Assembly (NCBI RefSeq): GCF_018130465.1
Contig: NZ_JAFCKJ010000006.1
Span: 186,001-250,000, forward strand
Reading direction: 5' to 3'
DNA: 64,000 nucleotides
Origin: Bradyrhizobium canariense
GTDB taxonomy: Bacteria > Pseudomonadota > Alphaproteobacteria > Rhizobiales > Xanthobacteraceae
Of the stretch, positions 1-8,613 are shown in pieces (positions within the stretch are counted from its first letter, which is position 1; each line of letters opens with the position of its first letter). Both the position numbers and the translations under genes were made by a program. The notes below the pieces were generated by a model that was given only the letters and a program-made list of their open reading frames with translations, was not told where the DNA came from and ran no database searches.

Positions 1-221
1 TCGATGGGCAGGTCGCCACGAAGCTCGCCAAGCCGCTGTTCGATGGCGTGACGGTCGCCGTCGAGGTTACTGTCGGCGCCGAAGGGGATGTCGACTGCAA
101 CCCCGTCGAACAGCCAGTGCGCGGGAGCTGCCTGAGGCAGCACGGCGCGGGCGCCGTCGACGATGGTCGAGTCGAGCGCGGGATTATTCGGGTTGCAGAT
201 CAGCGTGGCGACGAGGGACAT
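1..221 (-). CDS. serB: Phosphoserine phosphatase SerB, N-terminal part (cut by window edge)
   Basis: Reading leftward from the ATG at 221, the frame stays open to the window edge and gives about 73 residues beginning [19 protein letters not shown]. This matches my memory of the N-terminus of rhizobial SerB, which dephosphorylates O-phosphoserine in the last step of serine synthesis. The catalytic HAD domain with its DxDxT motif lies outside the window, so the name rests only on the N-terminal region. The start codon lies 11 bases from the miaA start on the other strand, so the two genes are divergent with almost no space between them, and each promoter probably lies inside the neighbour's coding sequence. 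Confidence 0.7.
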   Translation of the reverse strand, partial: MSLVATLICNPNNPALDSTIVDGARAVLPQAAPAHWLFDGVAVDIPFGADSNLDGDRHAIEQRLGELRGDLPI

Positions 222-232
222 TTGAGGTTTTC

Positions 233-1189
233 GTGAGCGAGGGGCAAGTCGGAAGAAGGCATGTTGGCAAGGCCGTGCTTATCGCAGGCCCGACCGCCAG
301 CGGCAAGTCGGCGCTGGCGCTCGAGCTTGCGCTCGCCACGGGCGGGGCCGTGATCAATGCCGATTCCATGCAGGTCTACCGCGACCTCCGCATCATCACC
401 GCGCGCCCCACACATGGCGACGAGGCGCGGGTGCCTCATCGCCTGTACGGGCATGTCGATGCGGCCGTGAATTTTTCGGCCGGTGCCTGGGTGGGCGACG
501 CGGCGAAGGCGCTCGAAGAGGCGAAATCCGAAGGCCGCCTGCCGATCTTCATCGGAGGCACCGGGCTGTACTTCAAGGCGCTGACGGCAGGCCTTTCCGT
601 GGTGCCGCCGATTCCCGCCGAGGTGCGCGAGGACGTTCGAGCGCGGCTGGAGCGGAACGGCGTGGAGGCGCTGCACGCGGAACTCGCAGCCTCCGATCCT
701 CGAGCCGCCGAGCGATTGAACCTTCGCGACCGCACCCGCATTGCGCGCGCGCTCGAAGTGGTCGAAGCCACCGGCCGTTCACTACTGGACTGGCATCATG
801 AGGGCCAGCCGCCGCTCCTGCCCAAAGACAGTTTTCGCGCGGTGTTCCTCGCGCCCGAGCGCGACGAGCTCTATGCACGCATCGACGCCCGCTTCGACGC
901 CATGTTAGGTGCCGGCGCGCTGAAGGAGGTCGAGCGTCTCGCCGCCCGAAAGCTCGATCCGCTGCTGCCGGCGATGAAAGCTCATGGCGTGCCGGCCCTG
1001 ATCCGGCATCTGAGCGGTGAGCTCAGCCTGGAGCAAGCGGCCACGATCGGCCGCGCGGACACCCGCCACTACGCCAAGCGGCAGTTCACCTGGTTCCGGC
1101 ACCAATTGCCCGAATTCGAGTGGGTGAAGCCGGAGGAGGCGAGGGGCTGGCTGGCGGCGATTGTGAACGCGGCACGGGACCCCAGCTGA
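233..1189 (+). CDS. miaA: tRNA dimethylallyltransferase MiaA
   Basis: This enzyme transfers a dimethylallyl group to N6 of A37 in tRNAs that read codons starting with U. The 318-residue product has the family's usual length. The P-loop GPTASGKS is at residues 19-26 and the substrate-binding DSMQVY motif at 44-49. A Tyr/Arg-rich C-terminal segment ([10 protein letters not shown]) is typical of MiaA. I chose the GTG start at 233 because GAGG lies just upstream and because little N-terminal sequence precedes the P-loop. The gene is divergent from serB and ends about 330 bases before the ilv operon. The family assignment is secure; the exact start is less so. Confidence 0.95.
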   Translation: MSEGQVGRRHVGKAVLIAGPTASGKSALALELALATGGAVINADSMQVYRDLRIITARPTHGDEARVPHRLYGHVDAAVNFSAGAWVGDAAKALEEAKSEGRLPIFIGGTGLYFKALTAGLSVVPPIPAEVREDVRARLERNGVEALHAELAASDPRAAERLNLRDRTRIARALEVVEATGRSLLDWHHEGQPPLLPKDSFRAVFLAPERDELYARIDARFDAMLGAGALKEVERLAARKLDPLLPAMKAHGVPALIRHLSGELSLEQAATIGRADTRHYAKRQFTWFRHQLPEFEWVKPEEARGWLAAIVNAARDPS

Positions 1190-1283
1190 CGCGCTTTTGT
1201 GCCCCGGTTCCCGAATTTACCTCTCGCCCAACCCCGGGAACACCGCTACACTGCCAAAATCGCGCGGGAACGGCCGCATCGCC

Positions 1284-1311
1284 TTGACATCGGGGCATTG
1301 GCCGCTATGTT
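1284..1311 (+). promoter_or_regulatory. Sigma-70-type promoter of the ilv leader transcript
   Basis: A perfect -35 box TTGACA (1284-1289) is separated by 16 bases from TATGTT (1306-1311). Transcription would start near 1318, about 25 bases before the leader-peptide ATG. It is the best vegetative-promoter match I noticed in the window, and its position fits the attenuator downstream. Confidence 0.7.
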
Positions 1312-1343
1312 TCGCGCAACCTTTGGGAAGCCGGGCACCTGCC

Positions 1344-1409
1344 ATGCGTAACATTATTACCAAACTCCTTATCGCCGTCGTACCCAGGCACACCGCCGGG
1401 GGTGGCTAG
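1344..1409 (+). CDS. ilv attenuator leader peptide (21 residues)
   Basis: The short frame starts at ATG 1344 and stops at TAG 1407-1409. It encodes MRNIITKLLIAVVPRHTAGGG. Seven of the 21 residues are branched-chain (Ile4, Ile5, Leu8, Leu9, Ile10, Val12, Val13), packed into ten codons just before a strong hairpin and a terminator. This is the classical layout of a leader peptide that senses charged tRNA-Ile, tRNA-Leu and tRNA-Val in ilv operons. No strong Shine-Dalgarno is obvious; a weak GGGAAG lies about 15 bases upstream. The role is inferred from composition and position. Confidence 0.8.
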   Translation: MRNIITKLLIAVVPRHTAGGG

Positions 1410-1436
1410 CTGCCATCCACATGACAGGCGGTGTGC
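1388..1436 (+). promoter_or_regulatory. ilv attenuator pause/antiterminator hairpin
   Basis: The arms GCACACCGCC (1388-1397) and GGCGGTGTGC (1427-1436) are perfect 10-bp complements. An inner pairing of GGTGGC (1401-1406) with GCCATC is also possible. The 5' arm lies inside the last codons of the leader peptide, so a ribosome stalled at the Ile/Leu/Val codons would change which arm is free. The element sits directly upstream of the terminator hairpin, as expected for attenuation. Confidence 0.7.
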
Positions 1437-1438
1437 AT

Positions 1439-1462
1439 GGGCCCTCTTCGGGGCCTTTTTTA
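1439..1462 (+). terminator. Rho-independent attenuator terminator before ilvI
   Basis: GGCCC (1440-1444) pairs with GGGCC (1451-1455) across the loop TCTTCG and is followed at once by six T residues (1456-1461). It lies between the leader peptide and the ilvI start at 1519, so it would end transcription when branched-chain amino acids are abundant. Confidence 0.8.
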
Positions 1463-1518
1463 TTTCCCGAACCCGACACGAACGAAGCCGCTGACAACAG
1501 CGCATCCGGAGCAAGCCA

Positions 1519-3294
1519 ATGAGCGACAAGAGCCACGATCCGAACCAGATGACCGGCGCCGCGATGATCGTCCGCGCGCTCATCGATCATGGCGTGACCG
1601 ATATTTTCGGCTATCCCGGCGGCGCCGTGCTCCCGATCTACGACGAGATCTTCCAGCAGAGCCAGGTCCAGCACATCCTGGTCCGCCACGAGCAGGGCGC
1701 GGGCCACGCCGCCGAGGGCTATGCGCGTTCGACCGGGAAGCCGGGCGTTGCACTGGTGACCTCCGGCCCCGGCGCCACCAACATGGTGACGCCGCTCACC
1801 GACGCGCTGATGGACTCGATCCCGCTGGTCTGCATCTCCGGCCAGGTGCCGACGCATCTGATCGGCAACGACGCGTTCCAGGAATGCGACACCGTCGGCA
1901 TCACGCGCCCCTGCACCAAACACAACTGGCTGGTGCGCGACGTCAACGATCTCGCAAAGGTGCTGCACGAGGCGTTTTACGTTGCGACAACGGGCCGTCC
2001 GGGCCCGGTGCTCGTCGACGTGCCCAAGGACGTGCAGTTCGCGACCGGCACCTATCATCCGCCGCGCAAGTCCGACGTGCACCGCTCCTACGCGCCGCGC
2101 GTGAAGGGCGATGCGACGCAGATCCGCAAGGCGGTGTCTCTGCTGGCCAATGCCAAGCGCCCGGTGATCTACAGCGGCGGCGGCGTGATCAATTCCGGCC
2201 CCGAGGCGACCAGGCTGCTGCGCGAGCTGGTCGAGGTCACCGGCTTTCCGATCACCTCCACGCTGATGGGACTGGGTGCCTATCCGGCCTCGGGCAAGAG
2301 CTGGCTCGGCATGCTCGGCATGCACGGCACCTACGAGGCCAACATGACCATGCATGATTGCGACGTCATGCTGTGCGTCGGCGCGCGCTTCGACGACCGC
2401 ATCACCGGCCGCGTCGACGCGTTCTCGCCGGGCTCGAAGAAGATCCACATCGACATCGACCCGTCCTCGATCAACAAGAACATCCGCGTCGACGTGCCGA
2501 TCATCGGCGACTGCGGCAACATCCTCGGCGACATTCTCCAGGTGTTCAAGGCGGAGGCGAAGAAGCCCGACGTCAAGGCGTGGTGGCAGCAGATCGCACA
2601 ATGGCGCGCCCGCAACTCGCTCTATTACAGGAAGAGCAACGACGTCATCCTGCCGCAGCACGCGATCCAGAGCCTGTTCGAGGCGACGCGCGGCAGGGAC
2701 ACCTACATCACCACCGAGGTCGGCCAGCATCAGATGTGGGCCGCGCAGTTCTACGGTTTCGAGGAGCCGCATCGCTGGATGACCTCGGGCGGTCTCGGCA
2801 CCATGGGTTACGGCTTGCCGGCCGCGGTCGGCGTGCAGGTTGCCCATCCCGACAGCCTCGTCATCGACATCGCGGGTGATGCCTCGGTGCAGATGACGAT
2901 GCAGGAGATGTCGACGGCGGTGCAGTACGAGCTGCCGATCAAGATCTTCATCCTGAACAACCAGTACATGGGCATGGTGCGGCAGTGGCAGCAGCTGCTC
3001 CATGGCAACCGGCTGTCGCATTCCTACTCGGAGGCGATGCCGGACTTCGTCAAGCTCGCGGAAGCCTATGGCGGCGTCGGCTTCCAGGTGCACAAGCCCG
3101 GGGATCTCGACGGTGCCATCCAGGAGATGATCTCGGTCAAGCGCCCGGTGCTGTTCGACTGCCGTGTCGCGTCGCTGGAAAATTGTTTCCCGATGATCCC
3201 CTCCGGCAAGGCGCACAACGAGATGCTGTTGCCGGAGCAGGCGAACGACGAAGCCACCGCAAAGGCGTTCGCCGGCGGCAAGGCGCTGGTGTGA
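1519..3294 (+). CDS. ilvI: Acetolactate synthase large (catalytic) subunit
   Basis: This thiamine-diphosphate enzyme condenses two pyruvates, or pyruvate and 2-oxobutyrate, to give the acetohydroxyacid precursors of valine/leucine and isoleucine. The 591-residue product has the normal length. Visible marks are GYPGGAVLPIYDEI near residues 31-44, the cofactor-activating glutamate in RHEQGAGHAAEGYA (about residue 58), and the ThDP/Mg motif starting GDAS near 453 with the NNQYMG partner about 27 residues later. The ATG at 1519 is preceded by GGAGC. The gene follows the leader peptide and terminator and touches the dehydratase gene downstream, so it is the first structural gene of an attenuated operon. 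The symbol ilvB is also used for this subunit. Confidence 0.97.
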   Translation: MSDKSHDPNQMTGAAMIVRALIDHGVTDIFGYPGGAVLPIYDEIFQQSQVQHILVRHEQGAGHAAEGYARSTGKPGVALVTSGPGATNMVTPLTDALMDSIPLVCISGQVPTHLIGNDAFQECDTVGITRPCTKHNWLVRDVNDLAKVLHEAFYVATTGRPGPVLVDVPKDVQFATGTYHPPRKSDVHRSYAPRVKGDATQIRKAVSLLANAKRPVIYSGGGVINSGPEATRLLRELVEVTGFPITSTLMGLGAYPASGKSWLGMLGMHGTYEANMTMHDCDVMLCVGARFDDRITGRVDAFSPGSKKIHIDIDPSSINKNIRVDVPIIGDCGNILGDILQVFKAEAKKPDVKAWWQQIAQWRARNSLYYRKSNDVILPQHAIQSLFEATRGRDTYITTEVGQHQMWAAQFYGFEEPHRWMTSGGLGTMGYGLPAAVGVQVAHPDSLVIDIAGDASVQMTMQEMSTAVQYELPIKIFILNNQYMGMVRQWQQLLHGNRLSHSYSEAMPDFVKLAEAYGGVGFQVHKPGDLDGAIQEMISVKRPVLFDCRVASLENCFPMIPSGKAHNEMLLPEQANDEATAKAFAGGKALV

Positions 3295-3295
3295 T

Positions 3296-4282
3296 GTGAT
3301 GTTCGACCTGGCGGAGCTCGAACGCGCACACGACATCGTGGGGCAGGCGGTGCCGGCGACGCCGGCGCACGCCTGGCCGCTGCTCAGCCAGCGGCTCGGC
3401 ACGCGCGTTGTGGTCAAGCACGAGAACCACACGCCGACCGGCGCCTTCAAGGTGCGCGGCGGGCTGGTCTATCTCGAACGGCTGAAGCGCGAGCGGCCGA
3501 ACATTCCGGGAATCATCTCTGCGACACGCGGCAATCACGGTCAGAGCCTTGCCTTTGCGGCCAGCCGCCACGGCGTGCCCGCGGTGATCTACGTGCCGCG
3601 CGGCAACTCGGTCGAGAAGAACCGGGCCATGAAGGCGTTTGGCGCCGAGCTCGTCGAGCACGGCGAGGACTTTCAGGCCGCGCGCGAGGAGGCGGGACGC
3701 CACGCGCAGTTCGCCGGGCTCCACATGGTGCCGTCGTTCCATACGGACCTGGTGCTGGGCGTTGCGACCTACGCGCTGGAGCTGTTCAGGGCTGCGCCCG
3801 ATCTCGACGTTCTCTACGTGCCGATCGGGCAAGGCTCGGGCATCTGCGGCTGTATCATGGCGCGCGACCTGCTTGGCCTGAAGACCGAGATCGTCGGCGT
3901 GCAGTCGACCGAGGCGCCATCCTATGCGCTGTCGTTCGCGGCAGGCCGCGTCGTGACCACGGAGACCAGCAATACGCTCGCCGACGGCATGGCGACGCGG
4001 ATTCCCGATCCGGAAGCGCTTGCCATCATCCGCAAGGGCGCCTCGCGCATCGTAGAGGTCACCGACGACGAGGTGGCGGCTGCGATCCGTGCGCTCTGGA
4101 CCGACACGCACAATCTCGCCGAAGGCGCCGGCGCCGCCGCGCTCGCCGCGGCGCTTCAGGAAAAGACAACATTGTCGGGCAAGCACGTCGGCCTCGTGCT
4201 GTCCGGCGGCAATATCGATTTCGATCTGTTCCGCGGTTGGGTCGGGACGGATGCGCCGGTCGCTCATCGGGCGACGGCGTAA
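3296..4282 (+). CDS. PLP-dependent threonine/serine dehydratase without ACT domain
   Basis: This fold-type II PLP enzyme is predicted to deaminate threonine to 2-oxobutyrate or serine to pyruvate. The PLP lysine is in PTGAFKVRG (about residue 52), followed by the substrate loop ATRGNHGQ, the phosphate-binding GQGSGICG and the C-terminal LSGGN motif. It has about 328 residues and ends after the catalytic domain, so it lacks the ACT-like domains that give biosynthetic IlvA its isoleucine feedback. The start is GTG at 3296 or the adjacent ATG at 3299. It is translationally linked to ilvI (a one-base gap for the GTG) and sits between the two acetolactate synthase subunit genes, which favours a role in supplying 2-oxobutyrate for isoleucine. 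The exact substrate cannot be read from the sequence. Confidence 0.85.
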   Translation: MMFDLAELERAHDIVGQAVPATPAHAWPLLSQRLGTRVVVKHENHTPTGAFKVRGGLVYLERLKRERPNIPGIISATRGNHGQSLAFAASRHGVPAVIYVPRGNSVEKNRAMKAFGAELVEHGEDFQAAREEAGRHAQFAGLHMVPSFHTDLVLGVATYALELFRAAPDLDVLYVPIGQGSGICGCIMARDLLGLKTEIVGVQSTEAPSYALSFAAGRVVTTETSNTLADGMATRIPDPEALAIIRKGASRIVEVTDDEVAAAIRALWTDTHNLAEGAGAAALAAALQEKTTLSGKHVGLVLSGGNIDFDLFRGWVGTDAPVAHRATA

Positions 4283-4306
4283 CGACGAGAATAAGAGGGG
4301 ACGACA

Positions 4307-4849
4307 ATGAACCAGCCCGCATCCGCCTATTTCATCGAGGAGCGCCACGATCCGAACGAGACGCACACGCTCTCGGTGCTCGTGCAGAACGAGCCCGGCG
4401 TGCTCGCGCGCGTCATCGGCCTGTTCTCGGGGCGCGGCTACAACATCGAGAGCCTCACCGTCTCGGAGACCGAGAGTCAGAAGCATCTCTCGCGCATCAC
4501 CATCGTCACCACGGGTACGCCGATGGTGATCGAGCAGATCAAGCATCAGCTCGACCGCATGATCCCCGTCTATCGCGTCGTCGACATGACGCTGACCAAG
4601 CGCTCGATCGAGCGCGAGCTGGCGATGGTGAAGGTGCGCGGACAGGGCGAGCATCGCGTCGAGGCGCTGCGGCTGGCGGACGCGTTCCGCGCCCGCGTGA
4701 TCGACGCCACCACCGAGAGCTTCGTGTTCGAGATCACAGGCAATACCGACAAGATCAACCAGTTTATCGACCTGATGCGTCCGCTTGGCCTCGTCGAAGT
4801 GTCGCGCACCGGTGTTGCCGCGATTGGTCGCGGGCCTGAAGGAATGTGA
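4307..4849 (+). CDS. ilvN: Acetolactate synthase small (regulatory) subunit
   Basis: This subunit activates the catalytic subunit and confers feedback inhibition by valine. The 180-residue length is typical. An N-terminal ACT domain starts near residue 20 with HTLSVLVQNEPGVLARV and RGYNIESLTV, and the C-terminal half (KVRGQGEHRVEAL to FEITGN) matches the family. AGGGGACGAC precedes the ATG at 4307. It is the third structural gene of the ilv operon, separated from ilvI by the dehydratase gene. The symbol ilvH is also used. Confidence 0.95.
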   Translation: MNQPASAYFIEERHDPNETHTLSVLVQNEPGVLARVIGLFSGRGYNIESLTVSETESQKHLSRITIVTTGTPMVIEQIKHQLDRMIPVYRVVDMTLTKRSIERELAMVKVRGQGEHRVEALRLADAFRARVIDATTESFVFEITGNTDKINQFIDLMRPLGLVEVSRTGVAAIGRGPEGM

Positions 4850-4852
4850 ACC

Positions 4853-5542
4853 ATGCTGGCGCGCGACTGGTATTACAACGAGCGGAACCGGATGGGCATC
4901 GGGCCCGCTGTGGCGTCGATCTACGACAGCCACGACGATGCCGACCTGCGGGCGCGCGCCGCGCTGAAAATGCTTGGGGTCCAGCGCGGCTGGCGCATCG
5001 CCGACATCGGTTGCGGCAACGGCGTGCTCGCGACCGAGGCTGCGCTGATGGGCGCCGAGGTCGACGCCATCGACATCTCGCCCGCGATGCTGGCGCTCGC
5101 CGAGATCTACGCGCGCGACCGCAAGGCACCCGTGCGCACGCAGTCCGCCGGGCTGCTCAGCTTCGCCTACCGGCCGGAGTCCTATGACCTGATCGTCAGC
5201 GAGTTCACGCTGCACCATCTGCCGGATTTCTGGAAGGCGGTGGCGATGTCGCGGATCTATCGCGCGCTCAAGCCCGGTGCCACCTTCTATTTGCGCGACA
5301 TCGTCTACGCCTCGATGCCCGATGCCGTCGAGCGCGACGTCGAGCAATGGGCCGACTTTGAGATCAAGAACCACGATGTCTCGCGTGAAAGCGTCGTCAA
5401 CCACATGCGCGACGAGTATTCCACTTTTGGCTGGGTCATGGAGCGGATGCTGACCGACGTCGGCTTCACGCTGGTCTCGGCCGATTACCACGCCCCGATG
5501 CACGGCACTTATCTGCTGCGGAAACCCAATTCGTCGACGTAA
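4853..5542 (+). CDS. Class I SAM-dependent methyltransferase
   Basis: The 229-residue protein carries motif I IADIGCGNG near residues 49-57, then the acidic motif II VDAIDISPAM, and a post-motif region VSEFTLHHLPDFWKA common in methyltransferase type 11/25 proteins. It starts three bases after ilvN and probably belongs to the same transcript, although no link to branched-chain metabolism is obvious. The substrate is unknown. There are no membrane segments or signal peptide, so it is cytoplasmic. Confidence 0.85.
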   Translation: MLARDWYYNERNRMGIGPAVASIYDSHDDADLRARAALKMLGVQRGWRIADIGCGNGVLATEAALMGAEVDAIDISPAMLALAEIYARDRKAPVRTQSAGLLSFAYRPESYDLIVSEFTLHHLPDFWKAVAMSRIYRALKPGATFYLRDIVYASMPDAVERDVEQWADFEIKNHDVSRESVVNHMRDEYSTFGWVMERMLTDVGFTLVSADYHAPMHGTYLLRKPNSST

Positions 5543-5611
5543 AGGCCGGCAAGCAAGGCTCGACCAGAACAACAAACAGGGCTGCACGACAGAGCAGAAC
5601 CGGGAACAACA

Positions 5612-6505
5612 ATGAAGCCGGCCGACATCCTCATCGCCATCCTGGTGGCGATCATCTGGGGGCTTGCCTTCGTGGCGAGCCGGATCGCGCTCGACGAGTT
5701 TTCGCCGGAGCTGATGACGGCGATGCGCTTCACCATTGCGGCGGTGCCCTGCCTGTTCGTTCGCAAGCCGAAGATTGCCTGGTCGCTCCTGATCGCGATC
5801 AGCTTCACGCTCTTTCTCGGCCAGTTCCTGAGCCAGGCCTATGGCATCGCCCATGGCGTGCCGGTGGGGCTGACCTCTGTCGTCGTGCAGAGCCAGGCGC
5901 TGTTCACGATCGGCTTTGCCGTGATCGCATTCGGCGAGCGGCCGACGCCGGCCCAGACGCTGGGCATCGTCATCGCAGCCGTCGGCCTTTTGATGATCTG
6001 CGGCACCGTCGGTTATGATTTCAGCGTCGGTGCCTTCGCTGTGCTGATGATCGCGCCGGTCAGCTTTGCTGTCGGCAACGTCCTTCTGCGCGGTGCCCGT
6101 GGTGCGCCGATGTTCGATCTGTTCGCCTGGCTGTGCCTCACGTCCGCGGTGCCGTTGTTCGCGCTGGCGCTCGTCGTCAACGGGCCGGCGCCGACCTGGC
6201 AGGCGCTGATCCACATGTCGCTCACCGGCCTGATTTGCCTGCTGGTGATCGGCGGCATCTCCACCAGCATCGCCTATTGGCTGTGGGGCCGGCTGCTGCG
6301 TGACTATCCCACCGCGCAAGTGGTGCCGTTCGCGCTGCTGGTGCCTTTCGTCGGCTCGGCCGCGTCCAGCATCGTGTTCGGCGAGCGGTTCGGCTCGCTG
6401 CGCCTCGCCGGCATGCTCACCGTGATCGGCGGTATCGCGGTGATGGTGCTGGCGAAGCGCCCCGAGGCGTTACCAAGAGCCGCAGCCGAAGGCCGCGTGA
6501 GATGA
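5612..6505 (+). CDS. EamA/DMT-family transporter
   Basis: The 297-residue protein is almost entirely hydrophobic, with about ten predicted membrane segments arranged as two EamA repeats. The N-terminal IIWGLAFVASRIALDEFSP pattern is typical of RhaT/YdcZ-like drug/metabolite exporters. Many family members export amino acids or related metabolites. It overlaps the LysE-type gene by four bases (ATGA), so the two exporters are co-translated. Their location between ilvN and ilvC makes relief of amino-acid overflow possible, but the substrate is not determined. Confidence 0.85.
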   Translation: MKPADILIAILVAIIWGLAFVASRIALDEFSPELMTAMRFTIAAVPCLFVRKPKIAWSLLIAISFTLFLGQFLSQAYGIAHGVPVGLTSVVVQSQALFTIGFAVIAFGERPTPAQTLGIVIAAVGLLMICGTVGYDFSVGAFAVLMIAPVSFAVGNVLLRGARGAPMFDLFAWLCLTSAVPLFALALVVNGPAPTWQALIHMSLTGLICLLVIGGISTSIAYWLWGRLLRDYPTAQVVPFALLVPFVGSAASSIVFGERFGSLRLAGMLTVIGGIAVMVLAKRPEALPRAAAEGRVR

Positions 6506-7110
6506 GCATGTCCCAGTCGCTGCTGTATGCCTTCCTCGCCTTCATGGCCGTGATGTATTTCACGCCTGGGCCGAACAACATCATGCTGATGTCCTCGGGG
6601 CTGACCTATGGCTTCCGGCGCACCATCCCCCACATCGCCGGCGTCGTCATCGGCTTCGCCTTCATGGTTGCGGCGGTCGGCCTCGGGCTCGGCACCGTGT
6701 TCCTGGCCTATCCGATCCTGCAGACCATTTTGAAATATGCCGGCGCCGCCTACTTGCTCTACCTGGCCGCCGTGATCGCTTTCTCGGGCCCGGCCAAGCC
6801 GGGCGAGGGGGATGGCCGCGGCCCGATGACCTTCTTGAGCGCCGCCATGTTCCAATGGATCAACGCTAAAGGCTGGGTGATCGTGATCGGCACCATCACC
6901 GCCTATGCGGCCATCGCCCAATTCCCGCTCAACATCGCGATCCAGACCTTGATCAGCCTGCTGGTGGGCACGGTCTCGACGGTGGTCTGGGCCTTCTTCG
7001 GCACGGCACTGCGGCCGGTCCTGACCTCCGTGCGGCTGGTCCGCGCCTTCAATATCCTGATGGCGATCCTGCTCCTGGCGTCCCTCTTTCCCGTCTTCAT
7101 GGATGCATGA
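6502..7110 (+). CDS. LysE/RhtB-family amino-acid exporter
   Basis: The 202-residue membrane protein has about six predicted helices and the N-terminal signature TPGPNNIMLMSSGLTYGFRR, characteristic of the LysE/RhtB translocator family that exports amino acids such as lysine, homoserine, threonine or leucine. The start ATG overlaps the stop of the EamA gene. Placement before ilvC suggests export of a branched-chain amino acid or a precursor, but this rests on location only. Confidence 0.9.
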   Translation: MSMSQSLLYAFLAFMAVMYFTPGPNNIMLMSSGLTYGFRRTIPHIAGVVIGFAFMVAAVGLGLGTVFLAYPILQTILKYAGAAYLLYLAAVIAFSGPAKPGEGDGRGPMTFLSAAMFQWINAKGWVIVIGTITAYAAIAQFPLNIAIQTLISLLVGTVSTVVWAFFGTALRPVLTSVRLVRAFNILMAILLLASLFPVFMDA

Positions 7111-7209
7111 TGCCGCAGTTTTCCATGCAGAAACGGGTTTCCCAGGGGGCCGAAAATGCTCTAGACAGCCCCCGAAATCCGCAAATTTCACTATCCGAGA
7201 CCTGACTGA

Positions 7210-8277
<1,068 letters not shown>

Positions 8278-8289
8278 GCACCGTCGTTC

Positions 8290-8316
8290 CGGGGGCGTGA
8301 CGAAGTCGCGCCCCCG
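8290..8316 (+). terminator. GC-rich hairpin after ilvC
   Basis: CGGGGGCG (8290-8297) and CGCCCCCG (8309-8316) form an 8-bp perfect stem 13 bases after the ilvC stop. No T run follows, so it is a weak intrinsic terminator or a transcript-stabilising hairpin. Confidence 0.45.
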
Positions 8317-8340
8317 ACCTCGATCCATATCCACCAGGGC

Positions 8341-8400
8341 ATTTTCGGTTCTGATTGAATCAGAACCGAAGCTCTGGATTGTTGTTTTGACGCGGCGAGA
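8341..8400. repeat. Interspersed palindromic repeat, copy 1
   Basis: The core is CGGTTCTGATT-G-AATCAGAACCG (8346-8368), a perfect inverted repeat with 11-base arms. It is followed by AAGCTCTGGATT and TTTTGACGCG. The same word order recurs at 54472-54562 in a longer form. This marks a dispersed non-coding repeat family. The rest of the 336-base gap between ilvC and the GGDEF gene (8278-8613) shows no convincing gene. Confidence 0.7.
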
Positions 8401-8613
8401 CAATGTCCGTCTGTCTCCGCGCGATCTCGCTGATCATGCGAGCCCACTCGCCGACGCGAAGCTCCTCGCTGAAGCCGCCTTCGGTTCAACACGGTAGGAT
8501 GGTGCGCTTTCCATGCTTTCCGAGTATTGGGACACCGTTACTGTCGTAGTTCCGTACGATTACGGAGTGAATTTGCGATAGGCAACTCAACCAAATCTTA
8601 GCGCGACCGGGCG

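Noticed and set aside
1369-3450. Open frame of 693 codons opposite ilvI
   Set aside because: Antisense shadow with composition bias; ilvI is unmistakable in the other frame.
3137-6319. Open frame of 1060 codons on the minus strand across the ilv genes
   Set aside because: It is a high-GC shadow of real plus-strand genes; the product is Arg/His/Asp-rich without any domain.
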